Part shown: positions 33,078-42,445 of the stretch, in pieces
Position numbering within the stretch: the stretch's first letter is position 1
Layout: every line of letters begins with the position of its first letter
Assembly: GCA_002705085.1 (NCBI GenBank)
Contig: PAHO01000006.1
Location: 1-42,601, forward strand
Direction of reading: 5' to 3'
From: Phycisphaerae bacterium
GTDB lineage: Bacteria > Planctomycetota > Phycisphaerae > Phycisphaerales > SM1A02
Length of the DNA: 42,601 bases
Made by a program: the position numbers and the translations under genes
The notes under the pieces: model-generated
Database searches by the model: none
Told to the model about the DNA's origin: nothing
Seen by the model: only the letters and a program-made list of their open reading frames with translations

Positions 33078-34921
33078 CAGATCACCGGATCATGTTTGGG
33101 CAAGTTGTGGGCCTCCTCAGTGCGAAGCTCGACCAACGTTTCGCCCGGGGCCAAGTGCATGCTTTGGGCCGCCTCCTCAGAAACAAAATCTGAGTGACAC
33201 GCGGCCTTTCCGTCCTCATCACCAGATTTGACCCGACCTTTGGTCTTGGCGGCAAGGCGATGAATCTCATCGGGGGAAAGGACGCCGCGCTGCTCCAAAA
33301 TTTTGCGTTGCTCGTCGTTCAACGCCGCACTGAGAGTTGGTTTGTCCCAGGCGTTCTCGGTGGTTTTACCACTGGCAAATTCTTGGATCTCCTTGGAAAT
33401 CCGAACGCTGCACCAGTCATGTCCACACATGGCGCAGAAATCAGTGTCAACATCCAGATCTTCGTCGTGGTATGCACGGGCCAAGTCTGGGTCGAACGAC
33501 AAATCAAAGTGACGCTGCCAATTGAGGGCCGCTCGGGCCTTGGTCAACTCATCATCGTTGTCACGACTTCCCGGGATCCCCAAAGCAATATCCGCCGAGT
33601 GGGCGGCAATGCGATACGCCACACAACCCTGCTTCACGTCATCTCGCTTGGGCAAACCAAGATGTTCTTTTGGCGTCACGTAACACAGCATGGATGCACC
33701 GTGATACGCCGCCATGGTGGCGCCGATGGCGCTGGTGATGTGGTCGTAGCCAGGGAACATGTCGGTGACCAATGGGCCAAGCACATAGAACGGTGCACCG
33801 TGACACAGTCGACGCTGCAGCTTCATGTTCCATTCAATTTGATCCACGGGGACGTGGCCGGGGCCTTCGACCATGGCTTGAACGCCATGTCGCCAGGCCC
33901 GCTCGACCAATTCGCCAATGGTGGAGAGTTCCGCAATTTGTGCGGCGTCGGTGGCGTCGGCCAAGCCGCCCGGACGCAAGCCATCTCCGACCGAGAAGGT
34001 CACATCATGCTCACGGCAGATTTCACAAATGTCGTCCCAGCAGTCATACATGGGGTTTTGTTGACCATGTTGGATCATCCATTTGGCCAACAACGAACCC
34101 CCCCGGGAAACAATGCCAATCACCCGATCACGAACCAAGGGGATGTGCTCCTTGAGCACCCCAGCGTGGATGGTGAAGTAATCCACCCCTTGCTTGGCTT
34201 GATGGCGGCAGGTGTCCAAGATGATCTCTCGATTGAGGTCTTCAATCTTTCGGCCAATGATCATCGAGTAGATGGGCACGGTGCCAATTGGCACCGTGCT
34301 CTCGGTCAAAATGGCTTCGCGGCACGCGTCAAGATCGCCACCGGTGGACAAGTCCATCACCGTGTCGGCGGTCCAACGTTCGGCCCACTTCAACTTCTCC
34401 ACTTCCTCGTCGGTGCCTGATGAAACCGGCGAAGCGCCCATGTTGGCGTTCACTTTGGTGCGACTGGCCCGGCCGATGGCCATCGGGTCCAGCTTGTTGG
34501 CGAGGTGGTTGCGGTTGGCGGGAATCACCAAACGCCCAGACGCCACTTCGTCACGAACCTGTTCGGGGGTCAGATGGGGCTCTCGTTCGGAGACCCGGCG
34601 CATTTCGACGGTCACGGTGCCAAGACGAGCATGTTCCAATTGGGTGATGGGGACAAAGCCTTCCGGGGCAATCGCACGAATGGGCTCGGTGCCGCGCCCA
34701 TGTCCCAGGCAGCCATTGGGATGAAATTCAATCGACCAGCCATCAGGAAGAAAATCCCAGGCCGTCTTGTCCGACGGCTCTGGCATGCCTGGGGTGTCCG
34801 GACTGGAATACGTTCGGGGGCCACCCACTTGAGGAGGATTGGCAAAACAACCTGGGGTGGTCCCGGTCGGAACGGTGGCAGGGTCGGTGGCTCCAAGCAG
34901 AGGCGGATTGGTGAGGTCCAT
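33077..34921 (-). CDS. thiC: Phosphomethylpyrimidine synthase ThiC
   Basis: Radical-SAM enzyme converting aminoimidazole ribotide to the thiamine pyrimidine HMP-P. The ATG at 34921 gives 614 residues. The C-terminal cluster motif is FCAMCGHDWC (CxxCxxxxC). Other signatures are MVEGPGHVPVDQIEWNM, GPLVTDMFPGYDHITSAIG and CYVTPKEHLGLP, all standard ThiC. It is downstream of a TPP riboswitch and co-transcribed with slyX. Confidence 0.97.
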   Translation of the reverse strand: MDLTNPPLLGATDPATVPTGTTPGCFANPPQVGGPRTYSSPDTPGMPEPSDKTAWDFLPDGWSIEFHPNGCLGHGRGTEPIRAIAPEGFVPITQLEHARLGTVTVEMRRVSEREPHLTPEQVRDEVASGRLVIPANRNHLANKLDPMAIGRASRTKVNANMGASPVSSGTDEEVEKLKWAERWTADTVMDLSTGGDLDACREAILTESTVPIGTVPIYSMIIGRKIEDLNREIILDTCRHQAKQGVDYFTIHAGVLKEHIPLVRDRVIGIVSRGGSLLAKWMIQHGQQNPMYDCWDDICEICREHDVTFSVGDGLRPGGLADATDAAQIAELSTIGELVERAWRHGVQAMVEGPGHVPVDQIEWNMKLQRRLCHGAPFYVLGPLVTDMFPGYDHITSAIGATMAAYHGASMLCYVTPKEHLGLPKRDDVKQGCVAYRIAAHSADIALGIPGSRDNDDELTKARAALNWQRHFDLSFDPDLARAYHDEDLDVDTDFCAMCGHDWCSVRISKEIQEFASGKTTENAWDKPTLSAALNDEQRKILEQRGVLSPDEIHRLAAKTKGRVKSGDEDGKAACHSDFVSEEAAQSMHLAPGETLVELRTEEAHNLPKHDPVI

Positions 34922-34967
34922 GGCGGTCCTTATGACGCAAACAGAGGACGTGCCGAAGGGACGAAGG

Positions 34968-35047
34968 GCACGCATCCCTCCGCCGGCACGACCCGGATCA
35001 GGTGCAACGGGTTCTTCTCAGCGGACCAAACCGCGCCCCGTGCGTGC
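34968..35047 (-). promoter_or_regulatory. TPP riboswitch controlling thiC
   Basis: On the minus strand the THI element core is clear: GGGGCGCGG, then GCTGAGA, ACCCGTTGCACCTGATC and the GCCGGCGGAGGGATG end. The closing P1 stem is perfect, GCACGCA (35047-35041) with TGCGTGC (34974-34968). About 46 bases separate it from the thiC ATG. When bound by TPP it should reduce thiC-slyX expression. Confidence 0.95.
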
Positions 35048-35053
35048 AGAAGA

Positions 35054-35059
35054 AGTATA
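35054..35059 (-). promoter_or_regulatory. -10 box of the thiC transcript
   Basis: TATACT on the minus strand lies seven bases before the first base of riboswitch stem P1, placing the start site exactly at the element. No clear -35 box is visible 17 bases upstream. Confidence 0.6.
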
Positions 35060-35090
35060 GGGATGAGGCGGACCGCGACGATAAAAGTCC

Positions 35091-35903
35091 ATGCGCATTG
35101 CCAGACTCATGGGATTGCTCTTGGTGGGATGTGGAGGGATTGCTCGCGTCGACGGCAGCGACCCCATGTCACCCAAGGAACTGGTCGATCCACTGTTTGA
35201 AGCATTTGCCGAAGATCCTGCTGAATCTTTGCCCATCACCGGACCTGTGAATCTGAATGTTGACATTTTCCGCGGAGATGTCTTGGTGCGACGAGCCGAA
35301 GGGCTCGAATCACCACGATTGATCACCACCCGTCGTGCAGATTTTGGGGCGGGACGATCTGAGGACGGCTTCTTGGCTCTGGATGATGTCCAAATCAAAG
35401 CTCGGCTGGAATCTGGCCCCGAAGGGCCGGTCTTGGTGATCACGGCGAACAGTGGCCACCCAGATGCCGATCAGATGCGAACGGATGTCATCGTTGAGTT
35501 GCCCGAGCCCACTGGGGTTCGCGTTCGATCCGGTTGCGGACACATTGAAGTTCGAGGCTGTGTTGGCCCCATTGATGCCCAAACCAACGAAGGCAATGTG
35601 CTGGTTCGCTCCCACCGACCTTTGCAAGGCGATGTGGCCGCGATCTCCAATCGAGGGTCCGCTTTGGTGGCGGTCCGAGGAGAGACCGACGCCATGGTGG
35701 ATTTGGAAGCCATGGGAGGCGAAGCCCGAAGCCGCGTCCTGGGTGCCGCCCTCAACATTCTGCCCGGCACCACCGCCAGCCGGTTCAAAGGGGTCATGAA
35801 CGAAGGCACGTGGATGATCACGGTCCGGGCGACAGAAGCCAACGCAAGCTTCCACGCCATTCCGAACCCAGAATTCACCGCGTTCCACTTTGATACGCCG
35901 TGA
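35091..35903 (+). CDS. Putative lipoprotein with DUF4097-like beta-helical region
   Basis: A 270-residue protein with a lipobox LLLVGC at its start, so probably lipidated at Cys14. The body is a run of short strands with regularly spaced turns (GPVNLNVDIFRGDVLVRRAEG, GHIEVRGCVGPIDAQTNEGNVLVR, GDVAAISNRGSALVAVRGET). This looks like the DUF4097/DUF2807 putative adhesin beta-solenoid fold. The function is unknown. It is divergent from thiC and overlaps the methyltransferase start by GTGA. Confidence 0.72.
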   Translation: MRIARLMGLLLVGCGGIARVDGSDPMSPKELVDPLFEAFAEDPAESLPITGPVNLNVDIFRGDVLVRRAEGLESPRLITTRRADFGAGRSEDGFLALDDVQIKARLESGPEGPVLVITANSGHPDADQMRTDVIVELPEPTGVRVRSGCGHIEVRGCVGPIDAQTNEGNVLVRSHRPLQGDVAAISNRGSALVAVRGETDAMVDLEAMGGEARSRVLGAALNILPGTTASRFKGVMNEGTWMITVRATEANASFHAIPNPEFTAFHFDTP

Positions 35904-36586
35904 GCAGTGATCGCGAAGTCTGGGACCACTGGTATCGCCAGGCCCAATCTCAGGGCTACCGCTCAAGGGCGGCTTTCAAACTGATCGACATCGATGACAA
36001 GCGGAACGTGATCCGCAAAGGCGATCGAGTCCTTGATGCAGGCTGCGCCCCTGGGTCTTGGTGTGAAGTCGCCCTCCAGCGAGTGGGGCCGGAAGGGGCC
36101 GTGGTGGGCATCGACCTTCAGCCAGTGGAGTGGCGGGAAGCTCCCCCCAACCTTCGCCTCATTGAAGGTGATTTTCTCCAAGCATCGGCAGAATCCCTGC
36201 TCCAAGGGGTGGAAAATCATCGTCGAGGACCAAGTCGATTTGATGTTGTCCTCTCAGACATGATGGCGTTCACGACCGGATCACAAGCCACCGACCACCA
36301 CGCGTCCGCCCGGATCGTGGAACGACTCTTGGCGGCCCTGCCAGGGCTGCTTCGAGAAGGCGGGAATGTTGTGTACAAAATCTTCGAAGGAGAACGGTCG
36401 CCAGAGCTCCTGCAAAAAACACGCGACTGCTTTGAGAAAGCGAAGCCTTACAAACCCGCAGCCAGTCGGGGGGATTCTGTCGAAATTTTCGTGGTTGGCC
36501 ACGGCTTCATCCCTGAAGCCGCCCCCGCGATGCCGCCGGAGCCCAAACGAGGACCACCTTCACCCGGTCCCGGTTGGGGCCGTTGA
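35900..36586 (+). CDS. rlmE: FtsJ/RlmE 23S rRNA 2'-O-methyltransferase
   Basis: Methylates a 2'-OH of U2552-type sites in 23S rRNA using SAM. The GTG at 35900 overlaps the lipoprotein stop. The K-D-K-E tetrad is visible: Lys in YRSRAAFKL, Asp in VVLSDMM, Lys in NVVYKIFEG and Glu in DSVEIFVVGHG. The SAM loop is VLDAGCAPGSWCE. At 228 residues it is close to the usual 209, with a Pro-rich C-terminal extension. It ends in a structured region with a terminator. Confidence 0.93.
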   Translation: MSSDREVWDHWYRQAQSQGYRSRAAFKLIDIDDKRNVIRKGDRVLDAGCAPGSWCEVALQRVGPEGAVVGIDLQPVEWREAPPNLRLIEGDFLQASAESLLQGVENHRRGPSRFDVVLSDMMAFTTGSQATDHHASARIVERLLAALPGLLREGGNVVYKIFEGERSPELLQKTRDCFEKAKPYKPAASRGDSVEIFVVGHGFIPEAAPAMPPEPKRGPPSPGPGWGR

Positions 36587-36636
36587 TTCTTGCGCGGCGC
36601 GCCATTTGCACCAAGAACTTTGTCTTTTCTCCTCAT

Positions 36637-36735
36637 GCCAGCGTGTGCACGCTGGCGATTGTCGGTAGGCTTCCGCGCACTCCGACTCCTTTCGCAACGG
36701 GGTACCGCAGGTGGAGCGGTACCTCGTTCTTTTTT
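36637..36735 (+). other. Stem-loop series and terminator after rlmE
   Basis: The 214 bases between rlmE and purQ (36587-36800) hold no credible gene but three consecutive stems. The first is GCCAGCGTG/CACGCTGGC (36637-36645/36648-36656). The second is GTCGG/CCGAC (36661-36665/36682-36686). The third is the terminator stem GGTACCGC/GCGGTACC (36701-36708/36716-36723) with six T. It may be a structured 3' UTR or a small RNA. Confidence 0.5.
36701..36735 (+). terminator. Intrinsic terminator after rlmE
   Basis: An 8-bp stem GGTACCGC/GCGGTACC with a 7-base loop is followed by TCGTTC and six T on the plus strand. On the minus strand no T-run follows, so it does not serve purQ. Confidence 0.88.
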
Positions 36736-36791
36736 GGGGCTTCTCGTTCTCAAAACACAGCAACTACGGCGTGGCGTAGGCAAAAGTCATG

Positions 36792-36807
36792 GCGTTGAAC
36801 TCAACGC
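36792..36807. repeat. Inverted repeat across the purQ stop codon
   Basis: GCGTTGA (36792-36798) and TCAACGC (36801-36807) form a 7-bp inverted repeat with a 2-base centre; the stop codon of purQ lies in the right arm. It is too short a loop for a normal hairpin and may be a protein site or chance. Confidence 0.5.
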
Positions 36808-37550
36808 AAAGCGGCTTGGGCGTGTTCCACCGCCGCGCGGAACATGCGCTGACCCGTGGTGGATGATCCTGCCGGGCGTCTGGTCCAAGAAGGGTGCTGA
36901 GAATGCCGGGTCCAACGTTCCGGATGCGGCATCAACCCAAGCAACAGGCCGCTGGGGTCGCAAATCCCAGCAATGGCGTCGTCTGAACCGTTGAAATTGT
37001 CTTGATACCGCACCGCGACCTGTCGATCGTCCACCAAGCGAGACAATGTGGCCTCATTGGCCACAAATCGGCCCTCACCGTGGGCACTGGGCAACTCATG
37101 CCCAAGCTCACCAGCAAGACCGTGGGTCCAAATGCACCGACTCTCAGGGAAATCCACGCCCGTCCAGCGGTCCTCGAACCGACCCGAGACATTGGGTGCG
37201 AGGGCGACCTCGGGGCGGGCCGGGGCCGGGCCAGGAAGCAAACCACACTGCACCGCGGTTTGGAATCCGTTGCATGGGGCAATCATCGGAACGCCTCGGT
37301 CCAACAACCGGGCCAGCACTGGAACGACACGTTCGCGCATCAGTGCCGCTTTGATTCGACCGGCCGCAACGGCATCGCCATAGGCAAAGCCGCCCGGAAG
37401 ACCCACCAGTTCAGCACCATCAAGCGCTTCGGGGGCATCCAAGATGCTGTGCAGTTGTACCGTTTGGCAAGAAGCCCCCGCATCCTCAAACGCTTGCGCG
37501 AGCTCGAGATCACAGTTGGTCCCTGAAGTCACAATCACCATGGCTTGCAT
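36801..37550 (-). CDS. purQ: FGAM synthase glutaminase subunit PurQ
   Basis: Class I glutamine amidotransferase that supplies ammonia to PurL. The ATG at 37550 has AAAGGAGGT six bases before it, which overlaps the purL stop. The 249-residue product shows SGTNCDLELA, GLPGGFAYGDAV, the nucleophile region PCNGFQTAVQCG, and the His-x-Glu of LMPHPER. The length is usual. With the PurS-PurL fusion it makes the complete enzyme. Confidence 0.94.
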   Translation of the reverse strand: MQAMVIVTSGTNCDLELAQAFEDAGASCQTVQLHSILDAPEALDGAELVGLPGGFAYGDAVAAGRIKAALMRERVVPVLARLLDRGVPMIAPCNGFQTAVQCGLLPGPAPARPEVALAPNVSGRFEDRWTGVDFPESRCIWTHGLAGELGHELPSAHGEGRFVANEATLSRLVDDRQVAVRYQDNFNGSDDAIAGICDPSGLLLGLMPHPERWTRHSQHPSWTRRPAGSSTTGQRMFRAAVEHAQAALR

Positions 37551-37563
37551 CGAAAGACCTCCT

Positions 37564-40473
37564 TTACCAATCCAGCGGTGCGAGCCAACGCTTCCGCAGT
37601 GCATCCAAACTCTCTGCCAAGCCCAAGGCGGGCACACGGAGAATGCTGTCGGCGGTCACACGCCCCACCACAGCTTGAGGCACCTCGCCCAACGCGGCCA
37701 TCACGGCTTTCACATGTTCTGGGGCCACTTCCAACAGATACCGGGAGGGTGTTTCGGCAAATCCGGCCACCAACGGACGGCCTTCTGCTCCCAGGACGGC
37801 TTCCAACTCCAACTCGATGCCAAGGCGACCAGCGAAGCCCATTTCGGCGGCGGCCACCAACAAACCACCTTCACTCAGGTCATGGGCGGAAGACACCAGC
37901 CCAGTGCGAATGGCATGGGCTACAGCTTTCGCGTTCGCGGGACCAGCATGCAGGTCGAGCAGAGGAATGTCTCCCGAGCCGCCGGGCAAAATACCGCCAG
38001 CCAATTCCGTGACGTGGGCCCCACCAAGATCTCCGGTGGTCGCCCCCACCAGCAACAACACATTGCCCGCTGATTTTGCGTCCATGGACGTCACCAAGCG
38101 CTCTTCTTCGACGGGAGCAAATCCACTGATCAACAAGGTGGGGGGAATTCGGATGACATCTCCCTCTTCCGTTCGGAACTGGTTGTTGAGGGAGTCCTTG
38201 CCGGAAATGAAAGGTGCGCCGTACGCCGTCGCACCGTCATAGCACGCCAACGACGCCCGCACCAATTCACCCATCCGAACTTCGTCGTCACAGCCCGGCC
38301 AACAGAAGTTGTCCAAAATGGCAATCCGTTCTGGATCCGCTCCGGTGCACACCAGGTTCCGAACGCACTCGTCGATTGCAGCCAAACCCATTCGATACGG
38401 ATCTGCGCACCAACCGGTGGCCAATCCATTGGCAATGGCCAAGCCACGTTCTGAATGGGGGACCGGACGAACCACCGCGGCATTGCCAGGGCCGTCGGCA
38501 TGAGGACCCACCAGAGGCTTGGCCACCGAGCCACCCTGCACTTCATGGTCGTATTGCCGGATGATCCAATGCTTGGAAGCCAAATTCGGATGCCCCACCA
38601 ATCCTTCGAGCAGGCCAGCCGCATCGGGTTCGTGAGCAAGCGTTGGCGGAGATGGCTGAGGCGTAAAGCTGGCCTCACGCTCCAGACGTGGAATGCCGTC
38701 ATGCAAAAAGGACATGGGCAAACGTCCCACTTCCACATCGTGATGCCGCAGAATCAGCTCTCGACCTTCGGTGCCAAAGACACCAAGATCGCACCATTCG
38801 ACGTCGTGTCGATCGCAGATCTCCGCAAAGGCTTCGATGTGTTCCTCGGGAACGGCCAGCACCATGCGCTCTTGGGCTTCGCTGATCCAAATTTCGGTGG
38901 GCGTCAAACCGTCGTACTTCAATGGCGCCCGTTCCAACTGAACTTCGGCACCAAGTTCCTCTCCCATCTCTCCGATCGCACTGGAAAAGCCGCCCGCGCC
39001 ACAATCAGTCATGGCCCGGAACAAACATCCTGATTCATGGTCTCGTGCTTCAAGCAAAGCATCGAGGAATTTCTTCTCAACGATTGGGTTCCCAATCTGC
39101 ACGGCATGGCTGAACTCATCCGCATGGGTATCCGACAATTCTGCAGATGAAAATGTCGCGCCATGGATGCCATCTCGTCCGGTGCGTCCCCCAACCGCGA
39201 TGATGCGATCACCCGTCTTAGGATCACCATGCACAAAAGCTCGGGGCATCACACCGACGACGCCACAAAACACAAGGGGGTTCCCCACGTGGCGATCATC
39301 GAACCACACCCCGCCATTCAGCGTTGGGATACCCATCCGATTGCCGTAATCTCGAACCCCGGCGACCACCTGCTGAAGAATGCGGCGCGGGGGCAAACAG
39401 CCCGAAGGAACGTCGGCCAAATCAGGGGCCGCAACACAAAAGACATCCGTGGCCGCAATTGGCTTGGCCCCCAGACCGGTACCAATCACATCACGGATGC
39501 AGCCACCAATCCCTGTCGCAGCACCGCCATAAGGCTCAATGGCACTTGGGTGGTTGTGGGTCTCCACCTTGAAGCACACCGCGTGCTCGTCGTCGAACGC
39601 CACTACCCCTGAATTGTCAACAAAGACCGAAAGCAACCAATCGGCACCTTCGTTGATCATGCGGTTGGTCGGAGCCGCCACAAGATTGGCCAAAAGGTTT
39701 TCAATGGTGTGCGTGCCATCTTCATTTCGAGTGACCCCCTCACGATCGCCAGCAGGCATCTCACCTTCGTAGCGCACTCGACTTTTCAAGGTTTTGTGGA
39801 CACAGTGCTCGCTCCAAGTTTGGGCGAGGGTTTCCAACTCAATTTCCCGAGGGTTGCGACCAAGTTTCTGGTACCGATCGCGGATTTCTCGCATCTCTTC
39901 CAATGACAAGAACAAGTGGGCTTCACGCGAAAGCTGCATCAAGTCGGTGTCATCAAGGCCAATCAGCGCAACTTCACGAACCTCAAATTCACGTGGCGGA
40001 GCCACGCGAAATGCATCGGGGTGATGGGGGGCAGCATGGACTTCCTGAATCACTTCATTGGCCAATGCCCGGCGGGCCAAGTCCGCAGCCGCTTCTGGCT
40101 CATGGGAGGCAAAGTCGTAGCGGGTGCCCGTACGAACGTTGGGCGAAGAACCGAGCAAACGCTCTGCAGCAAATTCAACCGCTTCGGCTTCGGGATCGGT
40201 GACGCCGGGACGAGGATGCACTTCAATGACCGTGCCGGCAACTGGTGCAACTCCAACCACCGCGTTTTCGGTCACAGGATCGCACAACAATTCTTCGATC
40301 AGTCGGTCGATGGACGATTGATCGAGATCTCCCTCCAAGAGGTAGACCGATGCCACTTCAACCTGCTCAGGGACTGGCAAACCAAGCGCTTCTGCCTCGG
40401 ACCGCACATGTCGGGCACGTGGATCTTGATCCGGCTGGAGGGATCGGACTTCAACGCGATGCACTTGGGGCAT
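37564..40473 (-). CDS. purL: FGAM synthase PurL with N-terminal PurS-like region (PurSL)
   Basis: Converts FGAR to FGAM in purine synthesis. The ATG at 40473 has GAGGAG upstream and gives 969 residues; the frame stays open 280 codons further upstream but that part is antisense to rnhA and its neighbour. Residues 1 to about 200 look like PurS-type domains (VHRVEVRSLQPDQDPRA), and the remainder is PurL: TWSEHCVHKT, VETHNHPSAIEP, GGCIRDVIG, GGRTGRDGIHGATFSS, and GAPFISGKDSLNNQ. Separate PurQ plus fused PurS is the archaeal and deltaproteobacteria-like arrangement. Confidence 0.94.
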   Translation of the reverse strand: MPQVHRVEVRSLQPDQDPRARHVRSEAEALGLPVPEQVEVASVYLLEGDLDQSSIDRLIEELLCDPVTENAVVGVAPVAGTVIEVHPRPGVTDPEAEAVEFAAERLLGSSPNVRTGTRYDFASHEPEAAADLARRALANEVIQEVHAAPHHPDAFRVAPPREFEVREVALIGLDDTDLMQLSREAHLFLSLEEMREIRDRYQKLGRNPREIELETLAQTWSEHCVHKTLKSRVRYEGEMPAGDREGVTRNEDGTHTIENLLANLVAAPTNRMINEGADWLLSVFVDNSGVVAFDDEHAVCFKVETHNHPSAIEPYGGAATGIGGCIRDVIGTGLGAKPIAATDVFCVAAPDLADVPSGCLPPRRILQQVVAGVRDYGNRMGIPTLNGGVWFDDRHVGNPLVFCGVVGVMPRAFVHGDPKTGDRIIAVGGRTGRDGIHGATFSSAELSDTHADEFSHAVQIGNPIVEKKFLDALLEARDHESGCLFRAMTDCGAGGFSSAIGEMGEELGAEVQLERAPLKYDGLTPTEIWISEAQERMVLAVPEEHIEAFAEICDRHDVEWCDLGVFGTEGRELILRHHDVEVGRLPMSFLHDGIPRLEREASFTPQPSPPTLAHEPDAAGLLEGLVGHPNLASKHWIIRQYDHEVQGGSVAKPLVGPHADGPGNAAVVRPVPHSERGLAIANGLATGWCADPYRMGLAAIDECVRNLVCTGADPERIAILDNFCWPGCDDEVRMGELVRASLACYDGATAYGAPFISGKDSLNNQFRTEEGDVIRIPPTLLISGFAPVEEERLVTSMDAKSAGNVLLLVGATTGDLGGAHVTELAGGILPGGSGDIPLLDLHAGPANAKAVAHAIRTGLVSSAHDLSEGGLLVAAAEMGFAGRLGIELELEAVLGAEGRPLVAGFAETPSRYLLEVAPEHVKAVMAALGEVPQAVVGRVTADSILRVPALGLAESLDALRKRWLAPLDW

Positions 40474-40545
40474 GGGGGCTCCTCGAAGAAGCAAGAATCC
40501 TACGAAATCAAACAGAATCTTGGCGCGGCGTACACTGGGAGCACC

Positions 40546-40998
40546 ATGCAAGAAGTGCTGCTGTACACCGATGGTGCTTGCTCTGGAAACCCGGGCCCGG
40601 GTGGCTGGGCGTGGGTTCGCCTTGAGGGAGAGAACCAATACGAAGCCAGCGGGGCCGCCACTTCGACCACCAACCAGAGGATGGAACTTGCCGCGGCCGC
40701 GGAAGGGCTGGAATCTTTGGCGGAACCAGCCATCGTGCGCTTGATCTCCGACAGCAAATACGTGGTGCAAGGGCTGAACGAATGGATGGACGGGTGGATT
40801 CGCAACGGATGGCGCAATGCGTCCCGCAAACCTGTGGCCAACCAAGATCTCTGGCAACGATTGGAGACCCAGCGAGAACGGCACCAACTCACCGCCGAAT
40901 GGACGCGTGGGCACGCTGGCAACATCCACAACGAACGGTGCGATCAATTGGCCGTGGCGGCGATTGAGCAACTGCGTGCCAGTGGAGCTGACCGTTGA
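40546..40998 (+). CDS. rnhA: Ribonuclease HI
   Basis: Degrades RNA in RNA-DNA hybrids. The 150-residue protein has the catalytic acids in YTDGACSGNPGPGGW (Asp), NQRMELAAA (Glu), ISDSKYVVQG (Asp) and HNERCDQLA (Asp), plus the basic loop WIRNGWRNASRKPVANQDLW. The start ATG at 40546 was chosen from the family. TACACT at 40531 may be a -10 box. It is divergent from purL across 72 bases. Confidence 0.96.
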   Translation: MQEVLLYTDGACSGNPGPGGWAWVRLEGENQYEASGAATSTTNQRMELAAAAEGLESLAEPAIVRLISDSKYVVQGLNEWMDGWIRNGWRNASRKPVANQDLWQRLETQRERHQLTAEWTRGHAGNIHNERCDQLAVAAIEQLRASGADR

Positions 40999-42023
40999 TG
41001 TGCTTCGAATTGGGGGTCGCTGGGATCGCATTTGCGGCATCGCTGTCGCTGGGGACCTCTTCTCAAAATGCACCAGCCCCCACCCCCCCGATTCATCGCA
41101 TGGAGGGCACGGTGGCTTTCCGCCCCCAAGACACGCCTCAAGATCAATTTGTGGTCTTTGGCGCGGGACACGAAATTCAATCCACGCTGGACATCCCCAC
41201 ACCACCCCCCGGCGGCCGTTTGCTGGTGGTATTGGACGCGATCCCGGTCCTCGGTGAAAACGGACGGCCAGTCGACAACTGGACCCGCCCCGCCCGAGTG
41301 GTTGCGGACACGCCATTGGGCGAGCTGGAACTGATTCGAGCGATGACCGGCTACGGCGCCGGTGGTCGCTTTGTCCAAGACATCACAGCACTCACGCCCG
41401 CCCTTGGCCAGCGTTGTACATTGAAAGCGGCCTTGGCCGGATACCCCAAATTGCCCACCTGGTCGCTGCGGGTCCAACTGGTCACCGAGGATCAAGGGGC
41501 CAGCAACCGAAATCCGAGCTATTGCCAGCCGCTGTGGCTTGAAGATGTCATGCGCCCTCGCCGCTCGATCTCCCAAGAGGTCACCATTCCAGAAAACGTC
41601 CGGGCGCCTCGAATCATCTTGCGATCCACCGGACATTCCGCCACCGGCTCGGCGTACCACGAATTTGTCTCATTGACCCATGTCATTCGGGTGGATGGAC
41701 AAGAAGTGGCTCGATTCCGACCATGGCGAGAGGATGGCGGAACCACGAGGCGGCTGAATCCATCCGCCGGCCGGCCAGATCCAGACCAGCCCAACCTGCT
41801 CGCCTCCGATCTGGATCGTTCCGGCTGGGTCCCCGGCCGACTCGTGGAGGCCAAGATCCTTCCCCTTCCAGAATTGACCCCGGGGCCCCATACCGTGACC
41901 CTAGAACTTCTTGGACTGGCCCCCAAAACGGACCTGGATGAGCCCCTTGAGGGGTATTGGATGCAATCGGCGGTGGTGGTGGCGGACCATCAAGTCCTTG
42001 CCCCATCGCCCGGGACTCGCTAA
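40998..42023 (+). CDS. Secreted PNGase F-like protein lacking conserved cysteines
   Basis: The 341-residue protein starts at an ATG sharing one base with the rnhA stop. It has a short hydrophobic leader then two domains recalling PNGase F. The N-domain has [25 protein letters not shown] and [10 protein letters not shown]. The C-domain has [37 protein letters not shown] and [13 protein letters not shown]. In PNGase F these read EWDR, EFC, RxDC and WCPG, so the cysteines are changed to Val, Gly and Val and the Asp of WDR to Thr. That suggests a degenerate or re-purposed member. Peptide N-glycanase activity is doubtful. Assignment rests on remembered motifs. Confidence 0.65.
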   Translation: MCFELGVAGIAFAASLSLGTSSQNAPAPTPPIHRMEGTVAFRPQDTPQDQFVVFGAGHEIQSTLDIPTPPPGGRLLVVLDAIPVLGENGRPVDNWTRPARVVADTPLGELELIRAMTGYGAGGRFVQDITALTPALGQRCTLKAALAGYPKLPTWSLRVQLVTEDQGASNRNPSYCQPLWLEDVMRPRRSISQEVTIPENVRAPRIILRSTGHSATGSAYHEFVSLTHVIRVDGQEVARFRPWREDGGTTRRLNPSAGRPDPDQPNLLASDLDRSGWVPGRLVEAKILPLPELTPGPHTVTLELLGLAPKTDLDEPLEGYWMQSAVVVADHQVLAPSPGTR

Positions 42024-42026
42024 ACT
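41998..42026 (+). promoter_or_regulatory. Candidate rpsL promoter
   Basis: TTGCCC (41998-42003) and TAAACT (42021-42026) are exactly 17 bases apart, giving a start near 42033 and a leader of about 35 bases. The leader contains a GCCCC/GGGGC hairpin (42036-42050), so ribosomal-protein feedback is possible but unproven. Confidence 0.5.
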
Positions 42027-42067
42027 CGGCGACTCGCCCCATGTCGGGGCAGCTCCCGAGATTTTCT

Positions 42068-42445
42068 ATGCCAACCACCAACCAACTCATTCGCCGTCCC
42101 CGCGAGCAGCAGTACTCCACCTCCAAGTCGCGCGACTTGAAGAACTGTCCCCAGCGTCGTGGGGTCTGCCTCCAAGTGAGAACCGTGACCCCCAAGAAGC
42201 CAAACTCCGCCCTTCGGAAGGTTTGCCGGGTCCGTCTCTCGAACGGGAATGAAGTGACCGCATACATCGGTGGCGAAGGCCACAACTTGCAAGAACACTC
42301 CATCGTGTTGGTGCGTGGCGGCCGGGTTCGTGACCTTCCTGGTGTGCGATACCACGTGGTTCGCGGAGCACTCGACACCTTGGGCGTCGATGCCCGACGC
42401 AACGGCCGCTCCAAGTACGGCGCGAAGAAGCCGAAGGCCAAGTAA
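42068..42445 (+). CDS. rpsL: 30S ribosomal protein S12
   Basis: Ribosomal decoding-site protein of 125 residues with the universal segments [64 protein letters not shown] and [11 protein letters not shown]. The Lys in the KKPNS loop (streptomycin-associated position) is wild type. rpsG normally follows in the str operon but the composition changes abruptly right after the stop codon. Confidence 0.97.
   Translation: MPTTNQLIRRPREQQYSTSKSRDLKNCPQRRGVCLQVRTVTPKKPNSALRKVCRVRLSNGNEVTAYIGGEGHNLQEHSIVLVRGGRVRDLPGVRYHVVRGALDTLGVDARRNGRSKYGAKKPKAK

Noticed and set aside
36560-36763. 67-codon Cys-containing ORF on the minus strand after rlmE
   Set aside because: It overlaps the rlmE 3' end and the terminator stem on the other strand, with no ribosome site or recognisable motif.
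40474-41316. N-terminal extension of purL to 1250 codons
   Set aside because: The extra 280 codons are antisense to rnhA and the PNGase F-like gene and show no PurL similarity, while GAGGAG precedes the ATG at 40473.
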